The translations under genes were made by a program, and so were the position numbers. From Thalassomonas sp. RHCl1 (GTDB lineage Bacteria; Pseudomonadota; Gammaproteobacteria; Enterobacterales; Alteromonadaceae): 64,000 nt of DNA. Each line of letters opens with the position of its first letter. The first letter of the stretch is position 1. The notes below the pieces were generated by a model. That model did not search any database. It was given only the letters and a program-made list of their open reading frames with translations, and had not been told where the DNA came from. Of this stretch, positions 1 through 8,518 are shown piece after piece. The stretch is taken from NCBI RefSeq assembly GCF_947387555.1, contig NZ_CANDNZ010000002.1, positions 682,001-746,000 on the forward strand, written 5' to 3'.

Positions 1-345
1 GCCTCCGGTGGTGCGGCCATGATGGGCCCTGCGGCAACAGGCACGCTAGCCATTATGGCGGCTAAAGTGGCTGCTATCAGTGGCGTAGTCGGCGGCGCGG
101 CAACCGTTGGCCAGGGGGGAGCAGGTCTTGCGACTACGGCTTATACCAAAGAAGCGGCCGATGCCCGCGCCGATGCCGCCGAGCAACAAATGTTTATCAA
201 TGAGCTGATGATGAAACTGGGTGATTACCAGGACAAGCTGGAAGAAATCATGCAGCAATATGCCCAGGGGATCAAAATTGCTATGGAAACCCTGACCGCC
301 AGTACCGAGCTTAGCAGCACCATCATGAACAACACAGCGGTTTAA
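1..345 (+). CDS. T3SS hydrophobic translocator (SctE/YopB/SipB-like), C-terminal part
   Basis: The reading frame is open from base 1, so the gene begins upstream and only about the last 114 residues are here. The piece has a Gly/Ala-rich hydrophobic stretch (alternating AAK, SGVVGG and AATVGQGGAG segments) followed by an amphipathic helical tail. This is the usual end of a type III translocon pore protein: membrane hairpin, then coiled coil. The next gene, 44 bp on, looks like the second translocator, and a chaperone-like gene follows. That order (large translocator, small translocator, chaperone) supports the call more than the short fragment does. It would be secreted through the needle and inserted in the host membrane. 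It could instead be another hydrophobic secreted protein of the same locus. Confidence 0.55.
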   Translation, partial: ASGGAAMMGPAATGTLAIMAAKVAAISGVVGGAATVGQGGAGLATTAYTKEAADARADAAEQQMFINELMMKLGDYQDKLEEIMQQYAQGIKIAMETLTASTELSSTIMNNTAV

Positions 346-389
346 GCCCTGTTGATTTAACACTTTTACAAAATATTAAGGAAGAAATT

Positions 390-1373
390 ATGGCTACAGT
401 TACACCCAATGCACAAGTAACAGATTATTTAAACAGCGACTACCAGGTGACCTTTACCGCAGCAGACGGCAGCGGCACCACCAACGGCATCCAGGGAAAA
501 GATATCGGCACGGTCCAGAATATCCAGCTGGTGGATGACGACCTGGTGGTACAAACCGACAAGGGTACCATTACTATCCATGATGTGCCGCAACTGGCGC
601 CGCCTAAGCTTGAAGCCGGCAGCGATGAATCGCAGGACCGCGTAGTGGGACGCGACTTTATGGCGGATTTTAATGAAATCATGAAGTTATTCCTGGAAAC
701 GGTACGTGAGCAAAGAGATGTTAACCGGGAAATGCGTAACGGCGACCGCCAGATGATGGTGGTAAAAAGTGAAGAAGCCATTTCCGCCATGCGTGATAAA
801 GCTGCGAAAGACTTTATGGTGGGCATGATCACTAACGCCGTGACTATCGTCAGTGGCGCGCTTTCCATGGCCGGCGGTATTAAAACCTTGAAAGGCTTAA
901 GCACGCCGTCTACCGGTGCAACAGCGGCGCCTAAAGCCCCTACGCCAACCAATACCACCAGCAGTACTTCCGGCGGTACAGTGAAAACTTCAAATGGTCT
1001 GGCCGAAGGCATGAGTGAAGGTTCTACCACGGCGTCAACGGCGAGCAGCACTTCGAGTAACGCCAGTAAAGCCGGTCCGAAAATGACTGAAGCACAGGCA
1101 CAGGCAACGACGGCGAAATATACCGCTGCCGGTAAGATCCTCGAAGGCGCCGCCGGAACAACCGGTTCAACCATTACCTTTGTTTCTACTGAAGATCAGG
1201 AAGAGCAGCAAAGGGCGGAAACCGAGTCTGGCTTGTACCGCTCCAAATCTGAAGATCAAAACCAGTACTTCAGGGATTCAAAACAGATCATCAACGATGC
1301 CATGAATATGATCAAGGCCATCAACGATGCCAGACACCAGACCAACAGTGAAATCGTCGGCAGCCGCGTGTAA
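390..1373 (+). CDS. T3SS second translocator (SctB/YopD/EspB-like)
   Basis: The 327-residue protein starts at an ATG with AAGGAAG just upstream. The N-terminal 100 residues are polar with short beta-like segments. Residues about 105-150 form a charged helix, then one hydrophobic Gly/Ala/Ile segment (FMVGMITNAVTIVSGALSMA) at about 145-170 could cross a membrane once. A long Ser/Thr/Ala/Pro linker (about 180-240) follows, and the C-terminus is helical and Gln/Asn-rich. A single hydrophobic segment flanked by helices and a low-complexity region is what small T3SS translocators show. It follows the larger translocator and precedes a CesT-like chaperone. I recognise architecture and context rather than a signature motif, so an unrelated secreted structural protein is possible. 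Confidence 0.55.
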   Translation: MATVTPNAQVTDYLNSDYQVTFTAADGSGTTNGIQGKDIGTVQNIQLVDDDLVVQTDKGTITIHDVPQLAPPKLEAGSDESQDRVVGRDFMADFNEIMKLFLETVREQRDVNREMRNGDRQMMVVKSEEAISAMRDKAAKDFMVGMITNAVTIVSGALSMAGGIKTLKGLSTPSTGATAAPKAPTPTNTTSSTSGGTVKTSNGLAEGMSEGSTTASTASSTSSNASKAGPKMTEAQAQATTAKYTAAGKILEGAAGTTGSTITFVSTEDQEEQQRAETESGLYRSKSEDQNQYFRDSKQIINDAMNMIKAINDARHQTNSEIVGSRV

Positions 1374-1469
1374 TTGCGATTGGTTTGGAAATGTGACAAA
1401 GGTGGGGCAACCCACCTGAGTCTGTTTTGTCGATTCTTTAACGCTTATTGAAAAGAATGCAGGGTAAAT

Positions 1470-1949
1470 ATGGAACCGCTAGATAAATTCAAATTATTGA
1501 TGGCAGATATTGGTGAAGTGCTCAAGGCGAGTTCGGTGGTGCAGTTTGAAAATGGCTATTGGCTCATTGAATACGGTGACAGCGAACTGGTTTGGGTTTA
1601 TTACCATCAGCAAGATGACAGTTTTACCCTTAGCGGCGAAGCCGGGGCCATAGAAAAACAAGATCAGCTGGAGCTGTATAAGTTTTTCCTGACCTTTAAT
1701 GCCCTGGGCCAGGAGCAAAGGTCGGTGAAAACTGCTTTAAGCGGCAATGGCGACAGTTGTTTATTACTCGGGGATTACAGTGCGACCTCGTTAAATACCT
1801 TAGAGTTTTCTGCGATCTTTTTTAACTTTGCTGAACAAATGATCCACTGGCGCTATCTGCTTAAAAGCTGGCCGACGGCAACGAGTCAGGATAAGCAAAA
1901 GCTGGTGGACAATATCTCTTTTATGAACCCAAACATGATCCGGGCATAA
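1470..1949 (+). CDS. CesT/Tir-type type III secretion chaperone
   Basis: This 159-residue, slightly acidic cytoplasmic protein has the alternating beta-strand pattern of class I T3SS chaperones: a first helix (DKFKLLMADIGEVL), then strands (VVQFENGYWLIEYGDSELVWVYYHQ, split around a turn), and a hydrophobic LLLGDYSATSLNTLEF segment followed by the last helix. The size fits the CesT/SycE family, usually 120-170 residues. It would bind the translocators or the downstream protein as a dimer and deliver them to the export ATPase. It lies 97 bp after the second translocator and 21 bp before the next gene, so it is probably co-transcribed with both. Confidence 0.6.
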   Translation: MEPLDKFKLLMADIGEVLKASSVVQFENGYWLIEYGDSELVWVYYHQQDDSFTLSGEAGAIEKQDQLELYKFFLTFNALGQEQRSVKTALSGNGDSCLLLGDYSATSLNTLEFSAIFFNFAEQMIHWRYLLKSWPTATSQDKQKLVDNISFMNPNMIRA

Positions 1950-1970
1950 GCCTGTACTTTAGGAGCCGAG

Positions 1971-2990
1971 ATGGACAGTTTATGTACCTATGTTAACACC
2001 CATGTTAACGATGCCCCCGGGAAAGATATTCGCCTAAGTGCCACCAAGAATGAAAGTACTGGCCAGGTACAATTACATGGCGAATCAAAGCCATCGTACT
2101 TTGCCATGAAAAATGCCGAGAAAAAGGAAAGTTTTGATCTGGCCTTGCGTTCGGTGAGGGAAGCGATTCATCAGATAGATCTTCCCGGGGTTAATAATGA
2201 AGAAATAAAAGACGTGCTGTTTTCGATATTAAATAAGAAAATGGAAGACAGCTGGTATAAAGGCGGCCATAAAAACAGTCTGAGTATGGAAGCCTTGCAT
2301 TCGATAACCGCTGCGTATGAAAGTATGACGAATCCCGATGCGGTAGAGCAGAAAGTGCAAGAAACGAAAGTCAGTTTCGCTAATACTCCGGTGAGTTTTG
2401 TGGATGAGCCTGATAGCACGAAAAGCAAGCAGGTTGCTACAACTTATTCCGAGTGCCTGGATCGCCTTAACGTCAGCTCAGCCTTGATCAGTTCAAAACT
2501 CGAAGCATTAGAAAAAATCACCGTTGATAGCAATGATTACCGGGCCCAGGCTTTACATGACGGCACCCTGGATAAACTTGAGCAGCAGCTGGACAATATT
2601 GATAATCTCAAAGATCAGGTTAACCGCAAGATCTCTGAACAGGGGGCTAAGCCCAACGAACCTATGGATCAGGAAATTATTGAGCGGCTAAATGCCTTAC
2701 TTGATACTACTGATGAACTGGTCAGCAAGAAGATCGACCTGAGCAGGTTCGGGGCTGTACAAACATCGGAAGACGACGAACTTGAGATAGTTTACAGGGA
2801 GGATCTGGATGAAAATATTGACAGCGTTTATCAAAATGAAGATGACGAGGCTGATATTGTTTATGATGATCAAGATATTGCCGCCGCTTTTGAGGAGGAT
2901 ATGGCTGCTATTGTCCAGGAGTCGCAGGAACTGCTCGATGATTATGATGATATTCTCGACAGCATGATGGATATCTTCGAAAACAGATAA
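1971..2990 (+). CDS. Acidic T3SS-linked protein, candidate effector with tyrosine repeats
   Basis: This 339-residue protein has no family I recognise. It begins 21 bp after the chaperone gene behind AGGAG and is the last gene before the terminator at 3055-3099, so it belongs to the type III locus. The N-terminal 30 residues are polar and Ser/Thr/Asn-rich, as secretion signals often are. The middle is helical with coiled-coil character (about 165-245). The C-terminal 75 residues are extremely acidic and carry three similar tyrosine sites: Y275 (EIVYRED), Y287 (DSVYQNED) and Y298 (DIVYDDQD), spaced 12 and 11 residues apart. Acidic tyrosine repeats are typical of bacterial effectors phosphorylated by host kinases, but that role is inference. 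A gatekeeper or regulator is the main alternative. Confidence 0.5.
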   Translation: MDSLCTYVNTHVNDAPGKDIRLSATKNESTGQVQLHGESKPSYFAMKNAEKKESFDLALRSVREAIHQIDLPGVNNEEIKDVLFSILNKKMEDSWYKGGHKNSLSMEALHSITAAYESMTNPDAVEQKVQETKVSFANTPVSFVDEPDSTKSKQVATTYSECLDRLNVSSALISSKLEALEKITVDSNDYRAQALHDGTLDKLEQQLDNIDNLKDQVNRKISEQGAKPNEPMDQEIIERLNALLDTTDELVSKKIDLSRFGAVQTSEDDELEIVYREDLDENIDSVYQNEDDEADIVYDDQDIAAAFEEDMAAIVQESQELLDDYDDILDSMMDIFENR

Positions 2991-3054
2991 ATAAGGCTTT
3001 ATATCAATACAGTCCCGTATTTAATCTAATTGCCTGTTTTATATGGAACCTTTT

Positions 3055-3099
3055 AAACGGCCTTTGAATTTGAGCACAAATCAATTCAGGGCCGTTTTT
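3055..3099 (+). terminator. Rho-independent terminator of the T3SS operon
   Basis: Arms AAACGGCC and GGCCGTTT enclose an inner pairing TGAATTTGA / TCAATTCA and are followed by five T residues. It ends the transcription unit of 390-2990, 65 bp after the last stop codon. Confidence 0.85.
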
Positions 3100-3244
3100 C
3101 AATTTCTTAGCAGGTATTTTCAAACTCCTGTATCCAGCAGGCAGAGCTATCAAGTTTGCATGGAACTAAGCCACAGTTTTGCTATTTTTTTGCGACCAAA
3201 TTCCCGCTGCTGTTACCTACCTAAAAACAACAAGCGAGAATGTT

Positions 3245-4516
3245 ATGCAATTAACCCAATTTCAGTCAACAAATTGCCCGTCATATGCCTTACTCGAATG
3301 GTTAATGACAGCTGGCATTGATTGCTCAGTGATGAGGATCAATGACCTGAATAATGGTGAGCGTCAATTAGTGGCTACGCGTACGATTCATGCAGGAGAG
3401 AAGCTGTTAACTTTACCCCGGTCTCATTTGATGAGTGTCGGATTAGCCCGACAATCCGATATCGGAGAAAAGCTGGCACAAGCCGGGGGCAAGGAGGGGC
3501 ATGCCTTACTGTCAGCTTATCTGTTGCAAGAAAACAACAGGGAAAACTCCTTTTGGGCACCTTATCTGGAGATGTTGCCGACACACTTTAACCACATTCC
3601 GTTATTTTATTCCACCGACATGCTCAGTCAGTTACAGGGTTCCCCCGTTATTGAAATGATACTGATGAGGCGTTTTACCCTGGAGCAGGATTATCACCGG
3701 CTCAGGGAACTTCCTGAAATGAAAGACGTGACTCTTGTTCAATATATGTGGGCACGAACGGCGATCAACAGTCGTTGCTTTACCCTCAATGGTGAAGTGG
3801 TGCTGGCCCCCTTGCTCGATATGGCCAATCACATGTCCAGCCCCAATAGCCTTTGGCAGCAAAATAAGGAAAAAAATGCCTTAGTGCTGGTCAGTCAGGA
3901 TAACATTGCTGCCGGTGAAGAGATTACCGTCAGTTACGGCCGTAAAAGTAACCGCCGCCTTTTTGCCAGCTATGGCTTTGTCCACGATGATAGCCGTTTT
4001 AACAGCGCCAGGATCACCGTATCTCTGGATGTCGCAGATCCCCTGATAGCAGAAAAAATGGCCTTGATGGAGATAGAAAACTATGCCCTGGACATAGATA
4101 TCGGCCCGGGTGAGCCGGAAGGGTTTTTAAAAGCACTGATGTTTTTACGAATAAGTACATCAAAGTGTCTGCAATCAGAGTTGGCCTGTTACCAAAAACC
4201 TCGCACCAAGCTTGATGAAATTTTGGTGTTGCAGGCATTTTTGCAAACTTGTCAGCAAATGCTGGCCCTGTATGACAGCAATGAAGTTACCCAAGTGCCT
4301 CACCGCGGAGGACAAAATATAGCTGATTGTAAAAAATTTCTTGCCCAGGAAAAGCAAACCCTTAAGCACTATGTTTCGTTTGTCTCGACCGCATTAACCT
4401 TTCTGACTCACGGCAAGCGTATTGATTATATTCAGCAGGAATTAGAAACCCGCTATCAGAGAGATTTATTGGCATTATTTGAGGAACAGCAAATTGATAA
4501 CGTCAGCAGATATTAA
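3245..4516 (+). CDS. SET-domain methyltransferase of the Rubisco LSMT/SETD3 type
   Basis: The 423-residue protein starts at the ATG at 3245; an upstream in-frame ATG at 3179 would add 22 residues but has no clear ribosome site. It shows the split SET domain of plant Rubisco large-subunit methyltransferase and animal SETD3. The first SET strands are at about 25-50 (GERQLVATRTIHAGEKLLTLP). An insert of about 120 residues follows. The conserved APLLDMANHM box (D and NH pair, cofactor and fold core) is at about 195, and the closing GEEITVSYG...N...LFASYGFV segment with the catalytic Tyr is at about 220-250. A helical substrate-binding domain fills the C-terminal half. It would transfer methyl from S-adenosylmethionine to a Lys or His side chain; the substrate is unknown. 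It is separated from the T3SS unit by a terminator and overlaps the next gene. Confidence 0.8.
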   Translation: MQLTQFQSTNCPSYALLEWLMTAGIDCSVMRINDLNNGERQLVATRTIHAGEKLLTLPRSHLMSVGLARQSDIGEKLAQAGGKEGHALLSAYLLQENNRENSFWAPYLEMLPTHFNHIPLFYSTDMLSQLQGSPVIEMILMRRFTLEQDYHRLRELPEMKDVTLVQYMWARTAINSRCFTLNGEVVLAPLLDMANHMSSPNSLWQQNKEKNALVLVSQDNIAAGEEITVSYGRKSNRRLFASYGFVHDDSRFNSARITVSLDVADPLIAEKMALMEIENYALDIDIGPGEPEGFLKALMFLRISTSKCLQSELACYQKPRTKLDEILVLQAFLQTCQQMLALYDSNEVTQVPHRGGQNIADCKKFLAQEKQTLKHYVSFVSTALTFLTHGKRIDYIQQELETRYQRDLLALFEEQQIDNVSRY

Positions 4517-4991
4517 TATTGAACCTTTAAAACCGGCACATTGGTCGAAAATTTTACGCATCCGGTTATATCCCTTACAGCAGGCATTTGTGCCGTCACC
4601 GATGAAAGTGCAAAGCCAATATATTTTCGACCGTAAAGATAACAAACCGCCATTTGAAGTCTTTGTGATCAGCATAGCCGATCAGGTGGCGGGCTTTTTT
4701 ACCCTGGTCAAGGATGTTGATGATTATCTCTGGTTTGGCGGTTTCCAGGTCGATACTGCTTTTCAAAACTCAGGGGTCGGCAGGGCGGTTTTTGAAAGGT
4801 TATATGCTTTTATTATCAAGTCTCCGGAATTTGCCGGGATCAGTTTGAATGTGCAATACCATAATAAAGCCGTTATTCGCTTTTACCAGCGTATGGGCTT
4901 TGCCCTGGTGGCCATGATGAAGCCGGCGGATGAACCTTTATGGTTGATGAAAATAAGCCGGGAAAATATTGCCCAAAAGAGCAAGAGCTAA
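4494..4991 (+). CDS. GNAT family N-acetyltransferase
   Basis: The domain spans almost the whole 165-residue protein. VAGFFTLVKD forms the central strands, and FQVDTAFQNSGVGRAVFERL carries the Q-x-x-G-x-G/A pyrophosphate-binding loop for acetyl-CoA. The closing strand and helix are NVQYHNKAVIRFYQRMGF. The substrate cannot be read from sequence. The start is uncertain: TTG at 4494 has GAGGA 8 bases upstream, while TTG at 4479 gives five more residues. Both overlap the end of the SET methyltransferase gene, so the two are translationally coupled and probably one operon. Confidence 0.8.
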   Translation: MITSADINIEPLKPAHWSKILRIRLYPLQQAFVPSPMKVQSQYIFDRKDNKPPFEVFVISIADQVAGFFTLVKDVDDYLWFGGFQVDTAFQNSGVGRAVFERLYAFIIKSPEFAGISLNVQYHNKAVIRFYQRMGFALVAMMKPADEPLWLMKISRENIAQKSKS

Positions 4992-5406
4992 CAGCCTTAA
5001 CGCCTGCTTACACTATCGCTTTTTGGCTTTAAGTTACGGGCGTTTTACTTTATACCGGGATAGTCATACTTGCTCTACCTGGCATTCAAAGCATTGCTGT
5101 TGCCGGGTAGCGCCCGGCAAAAGTCACATCACGATCTTACTCCTTGAGCCCCAGTCTCATTAGCTGCCTATTACTGCTATTCACTTCCTTTACTTTCAAC
5201 AAAATTGCCTGCCTGGCGAGATACCGAGTTTTTACAATAAATACAGTGCTTTAGAAATTAGAGCCATCAATCAGGTATGTGATACTTATGTGATAAAAAT
5301 GAGATTGAAACGTTAGAAAACCGTGATCGAATCGTTATTAATGTGTGAGTTATTTTTGGCGGCATTTGGTTAACTTATTTCGTGCTTATATTTAAAAGGA
5401 ACGATT
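4992..5406. other. Intergenic region upstream of the adenylation gene
   Basis: This gap of 415 bp holds a perfect hairpin at 5100-5120 (TTGCCGGG / CCCGGCAA, five-base loop) about 110 bp after the GNAT stop, without a clear T run on the plus strand. The remainder is AT-rich leader in front of the adenylation gene, which has AAAAGGAACG as ribosome site. I saw no convincing gene in it. Confidence 0.5.
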
Positions 5407-7140
5407 ATGAGTACAAATAAATTAACCCAAATAGAAAGTGTAAATGAAAGCAAACCGAGTCCTTACCTGATCAAAAGCACCAGTGCTAAGGGACTTACAT
5501 CTGAATCAACCTATCAAAAAGCAGCAGTTCAAAGGCAGGCATTTTTACCTGAACCCTTACAGGAATTACCTTTGTCAGATCGGATCCTGTTCGAGTTTTT
5601 CGGTCAGGGGGGGGTAGAAGCTCCGGATTATCACTTAATCCATCAGGCCTTCGAACAATATGCCCGTCTTAATCCAGACGATATTGCCGTCACCCACCTG
5701 GGCAGCAGCATTTCTTATGGTCAGTTAAATCAAAAAGCAGAGTTATTGGCGAAAAAGCTGATGACCCTGGGGGTGAAACCCGGCGATAAGGTGGGACTGT
5801 TTTTAACCCGCTCTATAGCCATGGTTGTGGGCATATTGGCGGTGTTGAAACTTGGTGCAGCTTATGTGCCGCAGCATTTAGGGGTGACCAAGGACCAGCA
5901 ATTATTGCATATCATTAAGGTTGCCAAGATCAAGGTCATTTTAACCTTGTCCGATCTTGCCCATTTACTGCCGCCAAGACATGCATGCCGGCTGGTATGG
6001 GCGGATGAAGTGATCACCGGGCAAGCCTATCAGCATTTCTCCTTGCCGGATCTGAGCCGCTACCGGGACGGCAGTTTATTGAGTTTTGTGTTGTTTACCT
6101 CAGGCACTACCGGCCAACCCAACGGGGTCTGCGTCAGCCACCGCAATCTGTGCAATATTGTATTAACACCGCCCGGCAACTTGATGACAAAGCCCCGGCA
6201 AAAAGTGGCGCAAGTGCTTAGCATCGCTTTTGATATGGCGGCCTGGGAAATTTTCACCAGCCTGGCGCATGGCGCAACCTTATGTATTCGCGGCAAAAAA
6301 ATCAGCGATATTGACCCGGATGTTGAAACCATTATCGCCACCCCGTCGATCTTATCCGCGCTTAACCCTGGCGATTTTAGCAAGATTAAATGCGTGGCGG
6401 TGGCGGGGGAGCCATGCCCTAAACCCCTGGCGGATTTATGGTCCAGCTATTGCCGCTTTTATAACTCCTGCGGCCCGACCGAAACCACTATTGTCAATAC
6501 CATGCAAGATTACCAGGAGGGGCTTAAGTCGTTAACCATCGGCAGTCCGACCCCCAATAATACCGTCTATGTGCTCGATGAAAATGAGCAGCCGTGCCGG
6601 ATCGGGGAAACCGGTGTGATGTGGGCCGGGGGAGAGTGCGTGACCCAGGGGTATCTGGGCAATGATGTCCTGACCGGACAGAGATATAAAAGTGACCCCT
6701 TTCGCGGCAACGGCGCCATGATGTTCAGGACCGGCGATCTCGGACGTTGGAATGCCGACGGCGAGCTCGAGCACCTGGGACGCATTGATGATCAGGTGAA
6801 GATCAAAGGTTTTCGGGTAGAGCTAGACTCGGTTTCGGCCTGCCTGGAAAAAGTGGTGGGTTGTCGCCAGGCGGTCACGTTAAAGCTGGATAAGGAAAGC
6901 CTGATCGCCTTTGTCACCCCGGCAGAGCTTAATATGGATGAGCTACAACAAGCCGCTGAGCAGGGCCTGCCTTATTACGCGGTTCCCAAGACTATCATGC
7001 CCCTGGCTGAGCTGCCAATGACCCCGAGGGGAAAGGTGGATAAACGCGCTTTACTGGCCGGTTATCTGGCCAACAAGCCCGAACCAAATGAGCCTTTGCA
7101 GGCACAAGGGGTTTCCCCGGCGGAGGTCAGTTATGAATAA
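5407..7140 (+). CDS. Stand-alone amino-acid-type adenylation enzyme (AMP-binding, NRPS-like)
   Basis: This 577-residue protein activates a carboxylic acid with ATP as an acyl-adenylate. It has the core motifs of NRPS adenylation domains: LFTSGTTGQPNG (A3, about 228), NSCGPTETT (A5, about 355), FRTGDLGRW (A7, about 440), GRIDDQVKIKGFRVEL (A8, about 460-470) and PRGKVDKRAL (A10, catalytic Lys, about 540). The first 60 residues are extra and polar. The protein ends just after A10, with no carrier (Ser-bearing) domain and no reductase, so its product must pass to a partner. The next gene overlaps by 8 bp and encodes a membrane flavin oxidoreductase; a crotonase follows. The substrate is not predictable by eye. 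A CoA ligase activity is a second possibility. Confidence 0.85.
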   Translation: MSTNKLTQIESVNESKPSPYLIKSTSAKGLTSESTYQKAAVQRQAFLPEPLQELPLSDRILFEFFGQGGVEAPDYHLIHQAFEQYARLNPDDIAVTHLGSSISYGQLNQKAELLAKKLMTLGVKPGDKVGLFLTRSIAMVVGILAVLKLGAAYVPQHLGVTKDQQLLHIIKVAKIKVILTLSDLAHLLPPRHACRLVWADEVITGQAYQHFSLPDLSRYRDGSLLSFVLFTSGTTGQPNGVCVSHRNLCNIVLTPPGNLMTKPRQKVAQVLSIAFDMAAWEIFTSLAHGATLCIRGKKISDIDPDVETIIATPSILSALNPGDFSKIKCVAVAGEPCPKPLADLWSSYCRFYNSCGPTETTIVNTMQDYQEGLKSLTIGSPTPNNTVYVLDENEQPCRIGETGVMWAGGECVTQGYLGNDVLTGQRYKSDPFRGNGAMMFRTGDLGRWNADGELEHLGRIDDQVKIKGFRVELDSVSACLEKVVGCRQAVTLKLDKESLIAFVTPAELNMDELQQAAEQGLPYYAVPKTIMPLAELPMTPRGKVDKRALLAGYLANKPEPNEPLQAQGVSPAEVSYE

Positions 7141-8458
7141 CTCAATGGCATTGGCGCTGCCGGAGCAGCAGTCCCTGGTAAAGCGGTTTTTGAAATATCC
7201 GTTTCTGGCCCATTACCAGCGTTTATTTTTACTGGTGAGCGCCGTTAATCTCTACTTTTTATTTAACGGCGTATTTACCGAGCACTGGTGGCATGAAAAT
7301 GGTTTTGCCCTGGAAACCATCAGCGAGCTGATGCTGATAAACCTGACGGTGGCGATTTTGATCCGCCAGCAATATGTGATCAATGCCTTGTTTTGGCTCG
7401 CTACGCGTGCCCCTACCAGCTGGCCGCTGAGCATTCGCTGGCACTTAGCCAAGGTCTACCATTTTGGTGGTTTGCACAGTGGCTGTGCGACCTTCGCTAC
7501 CGCCTGGTTTTTCATTTATAACGCCTCGCTCTGGTTTTATTCGTTGCAGGGCATAAACCTGGTGCCGGACTTTTTACTGGCGCTGTCGACGGCATTGTCA
7601 GCGGCTTTAGTGCTGATAGCACTTTGTGCCTTGCCTGCCATACGCCGCGATTATCACAACCTGTTTGAAATCGTCCACAGGTTTGGCGGTTGGAGCGTGT
7701 TAGCGGGTTTCTGGTTGCATACCTGGTTGTCTGTTGTTCCGCCAAGTGGTGAGCTAGCCCCGGTATTGCAAAGCCCGGCATTCTACCTGCTTTGCCTGGT
7801 CACCATCAGCATAATCTTGCCCTGGCTCAGGCTAAAAAAAGTGCCTGTGTCGATCTCCCGGCCATCTTCCCACGTGGTATTGGCCAAGTTTGATTATGGG
7901 GTAACACCCTTTGCCGGTTCATCGACCGCAATCAGCCGCAGCCCCTTAACCCAGTGGCATTCGTTCGCCAATGTGCCGAGCCCGAATGAACCCGGATTCA
8001 GGCTGACTATTTCACGTGCCGGTGACTGGACCGGTGAACTTATCGACGATATGCCTTCACACCTTTGGGTGCGGGGCATACCAACCGCCGGGGTCGCCAA
8101 TATCGAGGTGTTATTTAAACGCGTTGTTTATATTGCCACCGGCAGTGGTATCGGTCCTTGTTTGCCGCATTTATTAGCTGCCAAGGTGCCTGCCTTACTG
8201 GTATGGGCAACCCGTGATCCGCGTAAAACCTACGGTGATGAACTGGTCGATGAAATTATGTCGGTACAGCCCGATGCCGTGATCTGGAATACCAAAGAAA
8301 AAGGTAAGCCGGATATGGTGGCCCTGGCTTATCGCGCCTACCGGCAATTTAATGCCGAGGCGGTGATCTGTATCTCCAATCAGGCACTCACCAATGAAGT
8401 GGTTTATGGCATGGAAAGCCGCGGCATTCCCGCTTACGGCGCTATCTGGGACTCGTGA
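7133..8458 (+). CDS. Integral membrane flavin/NAD(P) oxidoreductase (ferric-reductase/TmpA-like)
   Basis: The start is ATG 7133, with GGAGG 6-7 bases upstream and an 8 bp overlap with the adenylation gene. The N-terminal half has about six hydrophobic segments (about 25-50, 65-85, 115-135, 145-170, 185-205, 220-240), with His residues that could bind haem (HFGGLHSG and HRFGG...GFWLH). The C-terminal half resembles a ferredoxin-NADP reductase module: PLTQWHSF as flavin site, and YIATGSGIGPCLPHLL as nucleotide-binding loop at about 340. It should pass electrons from NAD(P)H through flavin across the inner membrane. Fungal TmpA-type flavoproteins have a similar build and are linked to AMP-binding enzymes; this link is from memory of the family. 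The acceptor is unknown. Confidence 0.65.
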   Translation: MNNSMALALPEQQSLVKRFLKYPFLAHYQRLFLLVSAVNLYFLFNGVFTEHWWHENGFALETISELMLINLTVAILIRQQYVINALFWLATRAPTSWPLSIRWHLAKVYHFGGLHSGCATFATAWFFIYNASLWFYSLQGINLVPDFLLALSTALSAALVLIALCALPAIRRDYHNLFEIVHRFGGWSVLAGFWLHTWLSVVPPSGELAPVLQSPAFYLLCLVTISIILPWLRLKKVPVSISRPSSHVVLAKFDYGVTPFAGSSTAISRSPLTQWHSFANVPSPNEPGFRLTISRAGDWTGELIDDMPSHLWVRGIPTAGVANIEVLFKRVVYIATGSGIGPCLPHLLAAKVPALLVWATRDPRKTYGDELVDEIMSVQPDAVIWNTKEKGKPDMVALAYRAYRQFNAEAVICISNQALTNEVVYGMESRGIPAYGAIWDS

Positions 8459-8518
8459 GCCCAACAGTCAGTGTTAAGGCGGTAATGCCTTATCAATCAA
8501 TAATTAAAGGAACTTATT

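Noticed and set aside
440-1174. Long antisense open frame (244 codons)
   Set aside because: It lies wholly opposite the second translocator gene, which has a ribosome site and operon context; the product is Leu/Val/Ser-rich noise.
3043-3321. Open frame of 92 codons before the SET gene
   Set aside because: It runs through the terminator stem and overlaps the SET gene in another frame; no ribosome site.
4969-5163. Open frame after the GNAT gene
   Set aside because: Overlaps the GNAT end, crosses a hairpin, and has no protein-like pattern.
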